Part shown: piece after piece, positions 11,906 through 20,796 of the stretch
Position numbering within the stretch: position 1 is the first letter of the stretch
Layout of the letters: every line of letters begins with the position of its first letter
Assembly: GCA_947650365.1 (NCBI GenBank)
Contig: OX393555.1
Span: 12,042,340-12,106,339, forward strand
Origin: Chamaelirium japonicum
Lineage: Eukaryota > Streptophyta > Magnoliopsida > Liliales > Melanthiaceae
Direction: 5' to 3'
Length of the DNA: 64,000 nt
The notes under the pieces: generated by a model
What the model saw: only the letters and a program-made list of their open reading frames with translations
Database searches by the model: none
What the model was told of the DNA's origin: nothing
Translations under genes and position numbers: made by a program

Positions 11906-12239
11906 CCCCAAACACTCCAAAGTTCTAAAAAAGGGCTCTAGAGTCTAGGGCTATGATTTTGGGCTTTGGAAAAATGGTCTCCCATGAACTAGTTTTGGGC
12001 TCTTCGAAGAAATACTTTCTGGAATTAGGTTGTATTCAAACAGACTCTTTGTCTTTTTTAGAGATTTTGTGTTCCCAAAATCCTGGATCTAGAACGTATC
12101 CAAACAGACTCTTGCTCTCAAGTTGTTGGGAGAAAATGATTGCAACCTTCACCCTGAACTATGTGCAGAGGTAATGCTCCACATGAAAGGAGTTCGAACC
12201 ATGCGAGTTTAGATCAATAGTCTATCTTGTGCCGTTGCA

Positions 12240-12560
12240 CTAAGAGCCCCGCAGCTGCTCGCCATCCCACTATCCTTTGGCACTGTAGCTAGCGAGAGGG
12301 AAAAACTTGCCTCGCATTCCCGCTCGCTACATGTAGCGAAGGGCCTCATCCCGCTATTGGTGGGTCCAGCAAAATTTGAATGAAATGGAATCATTTCACA
12401 CAGTGTGCCCAACATAATTTGAACCAAAGCCAAAAAAATAGGGAAATAATAGGGGGTAGGCTGGAGTTGCACCAAAAAAGTGACTCCCTATTATTTAGGG
12501 AGGGTTGTCTCCCCCCTAATAATAGGGAAGGAATATGGAGATTGCTGGAGATGCTCTAAT
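12240..12560. mobile_element. Probable MITE with AGAGC ends
   Basis: The right end, read in reverse complement, is TTAGAGCATCTCCAGCAATC, a terminus often seen in plant gene-rich DNA; the left end has CTAAGAGCCCCGCAGCTGC. An internal inverted repeat CCTATTATTTAGGG...CCCTAATAATAGGG lies at 12484-12528. The ends are weakly matched and no target duplication is certain. Confidence 0.4.
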
Positions 12561-12769
12561 AGGTGATGTAGTGACCACTATGGTGGTCCCTTTCAAAAAA
12601 AAAAAAAGAATAATTAGTCTAGCGTCCCTTTAACTAACCCTGTAGTTTGATAAACCCCACCACCTTTTGCACATAACACTTTCTTTTTTTTAAATTGTCA
12701 TTTTACCTCTATAACAGTTGTAGTCTTTTTTTTTTTTTCAAAATGTGTTCCCAATAGTAGATCCAAAAC

Positions 12770-13110
12770 ATTGTAGCTGCTACAGTGATTTAACTATAGC
12801 ATTAATTATTCCGGAGTATAAATTCGGCTGCTACAGTGATTTTATTGTTGCAGTTCGAATGGAGTATAAATTTAAATTAGCAGAGTATAAATTCGGTTGT
12901 AATAGTCATTTCACTGTAGCAGCTCGAGTGGAATATCAGTTCGGGATAAGGAAGTATCGATTCAGTTGCTACAGTAAAATCAATGTAGTAGCTATAGATC
13001 AGCTACATAGAACATAGAGGTAGCGGAAGTATAAATTCTGAATCACTGTAGTAGATTCTGAAGTATCAGATTGGATTGATAGAATATAAATTTGGTTGCT
13101 ACATAGAGGT
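12770..13110. repeat. Cluster of GCTACAGTGA / TCACTGTAGC motifs
   Basis: Degenerate units of roughly 50-65 bp combine GAGTATAAATTCGG with TTGCTACAGTGA or its complement (for example 12777-12788, 12829-12840, 12912-12921, 12965-12974). Similar motif clusters occur at 14485-14640 and 17265-17430. The layout suggests relics of one palindrome-bearing MITE family. Confidence 0.5.
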
Positions 13111-13475
13111 AATGGAAGGAGCATTTTAGTTATTTGATAGGGGCATTTTGGACCCGGACTACCACGGTGTGTCGTAAGTATCACCACAATCGTCAAAAGA
13201 TGGTGGCAAGGGTTGGGTGGGCTTTTATGATAACCTTGACATCTAGAAAATTACCGGATTTTGAGCCAACCCATCAGGCCTTGGTTCGGGCTTGGCCAGC
13301 CTGCAGTCTGGATGTGGTGACCGAGCCGTAGCCCATGGGATCCTCGGGTAGGGCTAGCCGGTTCTGGTTGCGTTAAGGCTGGGCCATGGACCGGCAGGCT
13401 GATTTTACACCCCATAGACAAGAATGGCTAACTAGTTAGAGGGTCTGAGCCTTGCCACAGCGGCTAAGGTACGAA

Positions 13476-14176
13476 TAGGGGTGTTCATCGGTTCGGGTTG
13501 ACCCGCCAAACCGAACCGAACCGGTCTATTTGGTTCGGTTTGGATCGGGTATTTTTGATCGTTCGATTTGGTTCGGTTCCAAAAAATAAAAACCCGCTAT
13601 GGTCGGTTCGGTTCTGGGTTGTGAGTTTTTTAACCCAAACCAACCCAACCAGAACCAATGGTACTATATTATCAATAGTTACTAATGTACAGTGTACAGT
13701 CTCACTAATATTGTACATTACATGGTGGTGACTCCAATTACCACCGTTCGGTGCATTCAACACTTTCAAGTGTTCAACGGTGTGATGAAACTGAAATGTG
13801 AAGGGTGTTGCTATTTGCACCCACATAATTACTAGCACCCCCCCAAATCCCAACTTATGAAATATCTCAAAGTGTAAAATTAAGGTTGTTGCTAGTAATT
13901 CTATAGGAGCAAATAGTAGCACCCAAAGTTAAAGGCTTAAAATGAAACCTGAACCAACTCAGCGGCTCAACCATTCACGCCTCACGGTGTGGTTACGAGC
14001 AATTTGAAAGGCTCACAAAACCGAACCGAACCAAACCGAACTTTTCCGGTTTGGTTTGGTTCGGTTTTTACCAAGGAATGGTTTGGTTCGGTTTCATTTT
14101 CTAGAGAACCGATCAACTTCGGTTCGGTTCCAAATTTATCAAAAAATCGAACCAACCCGAACCATGAACACCCCTA
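13476..14176. mobile_element. hAT-type MITE with perfect 8-bp TSD, with a nested element
   Basis: Ends TAGGGGTGTTCATCGGTTCG and, in reverse complement, TAGGGGTGTTCATGGTTCGG. They are flanked by GGTACGAA at 13468-13475 and 14177-14184, an exact 8-bp duplication diagnostic of hAT. Arms of about 150-180 bp are made of GGTTCGGTT/AACCGAACC repeats. The centre carries a second small foldback at 13803-13924. Apparent reading frames across both arms are translations of the inverted repeat, not genes. Confidence 0.9.
13803..13924. mobile_element. Small foldback MITE nested in the hAT element
   Basis: GGGTGTTGCTATTTGCACC on the left and, in reverse complement, GGGTGCTACTATTTGCTCC on the right, with further inverted matching inside (AATTACTAGCA / TGCTAGTAATT). 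Total about 122 bp. Its insertion is younger than its hAT host. Confidence 0.7.
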
Positions 14177-14484
14177 GGTACGAAGCTTTATCAGGCGCTA
14201 AAGCATCATCTTGGCGAATGACTTAAAATAGCCATCCTGAACCACGCTATCACCGTGGTTCGAGGTACACCCCATTTGGATCAGCCGTCCCTTACGATGC
14301 GATCCCCTAGGGTTCACCTGGTGGTGTATAGACCGCTCATTCCAGTACCATCAATAATGGAGGTGGAAGACATGTGTTCACTGATGAACACCAAACCACG
14401 ATGATAGCAGCAACAATGATTTTAAATGATACTCAAATATACAATATAATATTCAATTAAGTTGAGTATTATTTGTATATAATT

Positions 14485-14640
14485 GGGTATCATTACTACA
14501 ATGATTTCACTATAGGAACTTTTTATCAGCCATGACAAAATTCAATGTAGCAGTTACATTGAATTTATTGTAGCAGCTCCAGAGAATTCACTGCAGCTGC
14601 TACAGTGAAATTACTGCTACAATCTATGCCACTATTCCCA
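14485..14640. repeat. GCTACAGTGA-type inverted motifs, second cluster
   Basis: Contains ACAATGATTTCACTATAG, TTCAATGTAGCAGTTACATTGAA and GCTGCTACAGTGAAATTACTG in alternating orientation, like the cluster at 12770-13110. Confidence 0.5.
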
Positions 14641-14911
14641 TCAAAAAAAAAAAAATCACATCCATATATCATATATTGTTAATTAATGTGCGAGGATCCC
14701 ATAGGTATTTTTGGTATTTAAAAAACACATTATCTATTGGTAAATGACCTATTCTGTGCAAAAACCGTAGAAGATGATTACCCTTAAAACTATTTTGATT
14801 CCATGGACCTAAGTATAGCTAAAACTATTAGTTGTCCTGCATCTTATCTTGATGCTATATACTGAACAGGCACTTAATTTTTTCTTTTATTTTCTTTTTT
14901 TATATTGGTGT

Positions 14912-14985
14912 TGTTGAGATTGGTTTAGTCCCACATCGGAAAGAGGGGCGCCATTAAGCTGCTTAATATACACTCCAGGTTAGTA
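14912..14985 (+). mobile_element. Solo TRIM-LTR fragment
   Basis: TGTTGAGATTGGTTTAGTCC followed by CACATCGG...GCTGCTTAATATAC matches the 5' LTR of the TRIM at 19021-19137 (GTTTAGTCCCACATCGG, TTAATATAC/TTCATATAC). It starts with TG; the 3' half is missing. Confidence 0.6.
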
Positions 14986-15126
14986 ACAGTCGCTATTGAG
15001 ATTGCATCCCAGTGGTAAAACACCTCCCCCCCTCTCCCCAATCAGAGAGGTCGTGTTTGGTACTTGAGCTTTCGATTGAAAATATGATTACTCCTCTCGG
15101 TCCGGAACCTATCCAAAGGGTCCCTC

Positions 15127-16809
15127 TTAGAGGACCATAGGAACGTTTACCTCAATCTTACTAGCCCCATGAGTTTTTGTCACTCCCTTCAGCCACATCA
15201 ACTCTCTTGCTCTCTCGACTCCTCGCCACCGCCCTGCCCCGGCATAAACATTCGAAAGCATCACATAAACACCGCTGCCCTGAGGATTAAACTCCGACAG
15301 TCGATCCCCCACCCGTTCCGCAACATCAACCTCCCCATGGATCTCGCAGCCGCTCAAAAGAGCACCCCAGACCACGATACCTGGCTGCATTGGCATCGAT
15401 CCCACCAGCCTCTCGGCCTCCGCCAGGCGCCCTGCTCGGCTCAAGAGATCAACCATGCATCCATAGTGCTCCACCGTAGGCGCGATCCCATAAGAGCATC
15501 TCATCGAATTGAAGCATCTTCGACCCTCCTCGACCATCCCTGCACGGCTGCATGCGCTCAGAACTCCAACGAAGGTGATGCCATCGGGCGCTACGCCATC
15601 CCTCTGCATCTCCCTGTACAAATTCAGGGCTTCCTCGCCATGGCCATTCGTCGCAAACCCTATGATCATAGTGGTCCATGCCAACACATCTCTGGTTCGT
15701 AAGCCACCGAAGAGTTTCAGTGCATTCTGTGCATCACCACTCTTTGCATACATCTCCATGAGGGAAGTACATATGGCCACATCTTCTCCGCTCCTAGTCT
15801 TCTCTATATGAGCATGGATCCCTTGCCCTAGACTCAGAGCTCCCTTGTCTGCACAAGCACCCAACAAGCCCAACAGCGTCACCTTGTCTGGCTCCAGGCC
15901 TGCGTCGCGCATATCGCCGAAGAGCCGCAGGACTTCATCGCACCGGCCGTACTGGTCGCACGCGCTGATCATCGCATTCCACGACACTTCGTTTCTGTGA
16001 GGCATTTCGTCGAACAGTTCTCGTGCGGTTTCTAAGCAGCCACATCGAGCGTACATGTCCAAAAGGGCGGTCGCGAGAACTACATTTGATCGGATTGGGT
16101 TGGTTCCCGTCCGTTGGAGTCGGCCATGGACCCATCTTCCGGTTTCCAGATCTCTGCTCCGAGCGCAGGCGACCAGTACATGCACCATGGTGATCTCATT
16201 CGGCGCGAATCCGGCCAACTCCATTGCTCTGAACAATCGTATCGCTTCGTCCGGCTGATCGCCGTCGACGTACCCGGCGATCAGCGTGGTCCAACCGACC
16301 ACGTTTCGATTGGCAGCCGTGTCGAGCAAAGACCTCGCCGCCCCCACGTCGCCGCACGAGACGTACATGTGCATCAGACTGGTGGAGCTGTAGACGTCGG
16401 CTTCGTACCCGGTTTTGATGACGCGGCCGTGGACGCACCTGCCGGAGCCGAGGTCGGGTGCTCCGGCGCACGCCTTGAGTGCGAACGGGAACGTGAAGTG
16501 GTCCGGGGAGGAGCCGGAGCGCTGCATGTCTCTGTACGTGGAGAGTGCGGCGGCGGGATCTGCGCCGCCGGAGAGGGCCCTGATCATGGAGTTCCAGATG
16601 TAGGCGGTTGGGCGCTGGATCTGAAGGAAGACGGAGCGGGCGTAGCCGATGTCCCCCGTGCCGGCGTTTGCGCAGAAGTCGACGAGCCGGCTGAGGGGGA
16701 CGACGTCGCCGACGAGCGCGGTGGCGATCATCAGGCCGTGGAGCTGCTTCAGCTCCCTCATGCTCCCGCATTTTTCGAGCAAGTTGACGATGGTCTGCTT
16801 GTTTATCAT
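15127..16809 (-). CDS. Pentatricopeptide repeat protein, PLS class, E subgroup
   Basis: An intronless 560-residue protein made almost wholly of PPR motifs in P-L-S order. Signature segments include YIWNSMIRALS (70-80), WTTLIAGYVDGDQPDEAIRL (173-192), VLATALLDMYARCGCLETAR (244-263), VSWNAMISACDQYGRCDEVL (275-294), DVLAWTTMIIGFATNGHGEE (374-393) and ITFVGVLSACSRAGMVEEGR (411-430). The C-terminus is an E domain (VVWGALLSGCEIHGEVDVAE, 479-498; GVYVMLSNVYAGAGRW, 513-528) and stops soon after SKIEV (550-554), so there is no DYW deaminase. Such proteins bind organelle RNA by a modular code and usually serve C-to-U editing with a partner deaminase in plastids or mitochondria. The N-terminus is not a strong transit peptide; an upstream start is not evident in-frame. 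The gene is GC-rich against AT-rich flanks. The RNA target is not predictable here. Confidence 0.93.
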   Translation of the reverse strand: MINKQTIVNLLEKCGSMRELKQLHGLMIATALVGDVVPLSRLVDFCANAGTGDIGYARSVFLQIQRPTAYIWNSMIRALSGGADPAAALSTYRDMQRSGSSPDHFTFPFALKACAGAPDLGSGRCVHGRVIKTGYEADVYSSTSLMHMYVSCGDVGAARSLLDTAANRNVVGWTTLIAGYVDGDQPDEAIRLFRAMELAGFAPNEITMVHVLVACARSRDLETGRWVHGRLQRTGTNPIRSNVVLATALLDMYARCGCLETARELFDEMPHRNEVSWNAMISACDQYGRCDEVLRLFGDMRDAGLEPDKVTLLGLLGACADKGALSLGQGIHAHIEKTRSGEDVAICTSLMEMYAKSGDAQNALKLFGGLRTRDVLAWTTMIIGFATNGHGEEALNLYREMQRDGVAPDGITFVGVLSACSRAGMVEEGRRCFNSMRCSYGIAPTVEHYGCMVDLLSRAGRLAEAERLVGSMPMQPGIVVWGALLSGCEIHGEVDVAERVGDRLSEFNPQGSGVYVMLSNVYAGAGRWRGVERARELMWLKGVTKTHGASKIEVNVPMVL

Positions 16810-17458
16810 GCGAACTCAATCAAGACTCTTTCCTATGGTTTATTTCCTTCGAAAATAAAATAGAAGGGAAATCAATTTCCACTCCACCAAGAAAAACAGA
16901 TCAATTACCAACGGGCCCTTAACCGAGGGGTACTTCCTCTCTCCCTAGCTGGAGAGGTTCCATGTTCGACTCGCGGGAGGGCCACCCTGGAGCGAATTTT
17001 CCCTCAAAACCGTTGTTGTCTTGTTTGTGCGTGCGAACCCTCTAACACCCTGTCCTCTAATCGTATTGCAGATCCATCAAAGAAAGCAAAAGGGTGGACT
17101 TAACCATAAGTCCTTTTAAGAAAAGCTAAAAGACAGACAACATATCAGCTTTGCATCAGATCCCACTCTGAAATATCTTATTAGAGCAACTCCCTCTAAT
17201 CATCGGTTTGACTTTTTCAAACTGTCCCAATGATAAAAATACCCCTACCACATTGCTTCCGAATTATGCAAATCTTCGCTACAGTGATTCACTGAAGCAA
17301 ATAGTAAGCGAATTCACTGTAGCAATTTTTTTTTAAAGTGAGATTTTTAATTTTTTTTTTGCTACAGTGATTTCATTGTACGTAAGAGTAGCAATCTGCA
17401 ACATAAAAAACAACATTTGCTATAGTGATTTGTGTCAATACATATATATACTATATGA
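16810..17458. other. No gene; GCTACAGTGA motif cluster at 17265-17430
   Basis: Upstream flank of the PPR gene. No clear TATA box was found near 16860. The 17265-17430 part has CGCTACAGTGATTCACTG, AATTCACTGTAGCAA and TGCTACAGTGATTTCATTG in alternating orientation, the third cluster of this kind. Confidence 0.5.
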
Positions 17459-17698
17459 CTCCGTTTGGTTTGAAGTATCCGGTGATGTATTATAGTTACG
17501 AGATATTCTAAATACGAGTATTTGCCATACTGCTTATTTTGAGGTATTGAATTGCCTCAGTTATGAGGTATCCCAGAGACACCAAATCAACTTACTACAT
17601 CAGATACTGCAAAACAAATGATGCAAGTCATACACGATTTTTTGAATACTTACCTCAAAGTGACTTACTGCACCGGATACTTCGAACCAAATGGAACG
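17459..17698. mobile_element. MITE, about 240 bp
   Basis: Left CCGTTTGGTTTGAAGTATCC and right, in reverse complement, CCATTTGGTTCGAAGTATCC form TIRs of about 24 bp; TGAGGTA...TACCTCA motifs lie further inside. Target duplication is not clear. Confidence 0.65.
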
Positions 17699-17923
17699 TA
17701 TATTTTCTGATACCCCCACATGTAGGGGTAAAATGGGTATTGAAAATTCAATTGTTACGGAAGGGTTTTTTCACAAAACTGAATTGTTATATGTACTTTG
17801 GCTACCACGAAATCCACTGCAAGGACCAAAAACACATTACCCCAATAAAAATTCCTTGACCCAAAAGCAAGTGCAAGTGAAAATGAAATCAAAGAAAATA
17901 TAAGTTTGTGAAATCATTTTCAT

Positions 17924-18350
17924 TTCCTTTATTGAGTAGAAATGAAAGGAACACAAGTAAATCCTAAGGCCTCATTTAGATGTCAACTCCACTAAGAAGT
18001 ATTTATGCAACATAAGTACTCTTGAACTTTGAGCATTTTGAGGGATTTCCCTAAGCTAATGGTCTTGACATTAATTAGAGTTATGGTGTCCACCACTTAT
18101 GAAATCACATGGCTCCAATGACTTTTTATCCGATTTTCAAGAATTCAATGCCCTCTATCCGATTATAAGATTGTTTTTTCATTTTCAACATGCTCCCCAT
18201 ATTTTATGATAATCAAGCTATTTAAAAATTGCCAGGTTTTGGGGTGTGAGGGTATCTAATATGGTATTAGAGCTGGGTCCGTCTCCTGCTCCCGCTCTCG
18301 GTGCATCCCCACCGATTGTGCCTTGCCACACATGCTCAGGGGTGCATATG
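17924..18350. repeat. Direct duplication, copy 1 (partner 18640-18990)
   Basis: Shares a colinear set of blocks with 18640-18990: GAAATGAAAGGAACACAA, CTCATTTAGATGTCAACTC, GTACTCTTGAACTTTGAGCA, GATTGTTTTTTCATT, then GGTATYAGAGCTGGG, CTCCTGCTCC and CGATTGTGCCTTGCCA. It includes a primer-binding-site-like TGGTATTAGAGCT at 18262-18274. The offset is about 717 bp, with a MITE between the copies. Confidence 0.8.
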
Positions 18351-18535
18351 CTATATCAAGATAATCACCCTCACTAAAAATCAGAAAATTCTGAAATATT
18401 TAGGTGTATCAAAATGATAGAAGTAGTATCGTTTGGCCATTTCAACCATTAATTTGATGAGCTTATTTGAAATACTTAGAGATTTCAGAACTTACTGGTT
18501 TTTTGTGAGGATGATCATTTCAACATAGATATCAT
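18348..18535. mobile_element. Foldback MITE related to elements at 58330 and 59840
   Basis: Left arm AATCACCCTCACTAAAAATC...TTCTGAAATATTTAGGTG; the right arm is the reverse complement of nearly the same (CATCCTCACAAAAAACCAG...TTCTGAAATCTCTAAG). The arm order (ATC-CTCAC, AAAAATCAG, TTCTRAAA, CTAGGTGYATC) is the same as inside the two foldback elements in the 58-60 kb (TA)n island. Confidence 0.65.
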
Positions 18536-18639
18536 CTCCACAAAATATTAGTAATTTGGAAACCTCTATGTATGTTAATAGAGGAGCATACATTGAAGCC
18601 TTCAATGCGGGCATACAAAGTCATGCTCCCCTCATTTTT

Positions 18640-18990
18640 ATTTCATTTAATGAGTTGAAATGAAAGGAACACAATAAATCCTAGAGGCCTCATTTAGATG
18701 TCAACTCTGCTAAGAAATATTTATGCATAGTAAGTACTCTTGAACTTTGAGCATTTTGAGGGCTTTGATTAAGCTACTCCAATGTCTTCCTATCCGTTTT
18801 TTTTATAGGATTCAATGTCTTCTATTCGATTATGAGATTGTTTTTTCATTCCCAATCGGCTCTCCTTTTTTATGATAATCGATCTATTTAAATATTGCTG
18901 TTAGATACCCTCACACCGCAAAACCATGGTATCAGAGCTGGGCCAGTCTCCTGCTCCAGGTGCGCCCCCATCGATTGTGCCTTGCCATGC
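18640..18990. repeat. Direct duplication, copy 2 (partner 17924-18350)
   Basis: Second copy of the block described at 17924-18350, ending with a PBS-like TGGTATCAGAGCT (18927-18939) and TRIM-internal sequence (CTCCTGCTCCAGGTGC). It is followed within 35 bp by the complete TRIM at 19021, which suggests a tandem array of LTR-internal-LTR units made by recombination. Confidence 0.8.
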
Positions 18991-19020
18991 ATATTTTGTG
19001 TGAAAAAAAAGGAGCGGGGT

Positions 19021-19363
19021 TGAGATAGTCCACCGGTTTAGTCCCACATCGGTAAAGGGGGTACCTATTGGCCGCTTCATATACCCTCGTGGACCTCCCC
19101 TTACGATCCAGGTCTTGGGGCGTGAGGGTATCTAACATGGTATTAGAGCTACGGTTTACTGTCTCCTGCTCCGAGTGCTTCCCACCGATCGTGCCTTGCC
19201 ACACGTGCTCTGCATGGGAGGATTCTTGGCACGCATGCTTCGCGTGAGGGAGAGTTTTGATAACAATCCCACATCATTGAGAGAGGAACCCATCACCTGC
19301 TTAATATACCCCATGAGGACATTCCCTTATGACCAGGGTTTTGGGTGGTGAGAGTATCTTACA
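19021..19363 (+). mobile_element. TRIM (terminal-repeat retrotransposon in miniature)
   Basis: A 5' LTR of about 117 bp (19021-19137, TGAGATAGTC...GGTATCTAACA) is followed at once by the primer binding site TGGTATTAGAGCT (19138-19150; complementary to initiator tRNA-Met apart from one base). The internal domain is only about 107 bp, with the purine-rich GTGAGGGAGAGTT before the 3' LTR at 19258-19363 (TGATAACAATCCCACATCAT...GAGTATCTTACA). There is no coding capacity, as is normal for TRIMs. The LTRs are clearly diverged, so this is an old insertion. PBS-bearing pieces of the same family lie at 18230-18350 and 18895-18990. Confidence 0.8.
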
Positions 19364-19887
19364 ATTGAAAACACAATTATGGTTGCATCCTAGTGGTTAA
19401 TCCGTTGTTTTTCTCTCGAGAGGCCGCAAGATTGAATTCCGGGTATATCTGACGTTGTGTGGCGTATAAATATAATGTGGTGCACTTTTGGACAAAAACA
19501 AAACTCGGTTTTTGGCGAAGGAAAAAACTTTGCCCTTCTATGATTGGCAAGTTTTGAACCGTGATCTCTTTGGCGTAATAGAACTTACATCCATCACTCT
19601 AACCAGACCAGTTATGTCGTCGTCAAAAAAAAAAAAAAAGAAGCAATCCAGCTTCATGTGACTAGGAAAATCCGAGCAGACAGATAGGCCAGAGAATTCT
19701 ATGTTTTCTCTTACTAAGTTGCTTACATCTTCAAAAATCCCTTAAACAACTTATCTGTATATATTGTGCTCTTCACCTTTAAAGGCAAGATTGAGTGAGT
19801 ATTAGGAATTTAATTTTCCATTTCACTAGGGTTGTGTTCTTTTCTTGGGAGTTAGGATTCCCAGGAAATGGGCCCATTCCCATGTTT
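19364..19887. other. No gene recognised
   Basis: Non-coding flank with a 16-base A tract near 19625-19640. The right part (19840-19884) is the insertion site of the retroposon that follows. Confidence 0.5.
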
Positions 19888-20612
19888 TTTTTTTTTGGTA
19901 GTTAGAAGGGTGAGATCACAACATATCTCAGGAGGTACCACAGCCTGGTACTAGCAAGACGCCTCATACCGGCGCAAACCAAACCCGCACACAAGCGGAT
20001 ATAAAGAAAAACCAGAGCCAACCCTAGTGGCCGGCCACCACCAACAACATCACAGGGGAGAGCACACCACCCGCGGCAAGATGAATCCTAGACCAAGACT
20101 AAGAAAAAGAAAGGGAAAACCAAACAGGGACTGAAACAAACCAGCGCAAAATAGAACCATTGCTGGATCCGCCTCCCTCGGAGCCGCCGGAGACGATGGA
20201 GAGCCGATCAACGTCCCCAACCACCGCGAACCACCACCACCAGTCCGAATCGCCAGGATCCGCCACCACGCAAAGGAGGAGGCTGGAAATCCCACGGCAA
20301 ACACCGGCCGGGGTCCAGAGCCACCATCTCCTTCACGAAATTGGCTGGAAATCCACGATCCGTCGGTGAAGATACGAGCCGAGGAGGGGCCGCCTCCCGA
20401 ATCTGTAGCTGGCGAACACAAAATGCGGCCGAGGGAGGAAAGCACCTATGCACAGGGGGAGCGCAACCCGGAGGCCGCCATCAACGAGCACCTGACCTCC
20501 CTGGAGCCGACGGCGGCGGCCGGGGAGGTCAAGAAAGCGGAAAACCCTAACCCTAACCCTCGCAGCGAAGCGAAGCGAAGGGAATTTACAAAGGATAATC
20601 GACCCGTATCTA
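19888..20612 (-). mobile_element. Poly(A) retroposon (LINE-mediated copy) with 13-bp TSD
   Basis: The segment is bounded by the same 13 bases, CATTCCCATGTTT, at 19875-19887 and 20613-20625, and its low-coordinate end is a T run, i.e. a poly(A) tail on the minus strand. This is the hallmark of target-primed reverse transcription. The minus-strand copy starts near GAAGCGAAGCGAAG and AGGGTTAGGGTTAGGG and runs through GC-rich sequence with a 131-residue open frame (20050-20445) of no recognised family. It is either a non-autonomous LINE-type element or a processed copy of a host mRNA with a GC-rich 5' end. It appears fairly recent, given that the TSD is exact. Confidence 0.8.
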
Positions 20613-20796
20613 CATTCCCATGTTTCTTCAATATAAGGTCGGGTACATTTGCTTGTTCATGGGAAATGAAAGCCCACTGTCCATGGTTTCATTTCTCAAC
20701 CAAGCGCCTAAGAGTTGTAACATATACAAAAATAACATTATGCGGAAGATTTGTAAATCCTTAGGTACTTGGTGGTGGTCTTATGGAAATAATATA

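Noticed and set aside
15169-16863. Long frames antisense to the PPR gene (177 and 249 residues)
   Set aside because: GC-rich coding DNA keeps the opposite strand open; none has a domain.
20543-20560. Interstitial telomere repeat (CCCTAA units)
   Set aside because: Only three units and they are CCCTAA, not the plant CCCTAAA; such leaders are common at 5' ends of plant genes and this lies within a retroposed copy.
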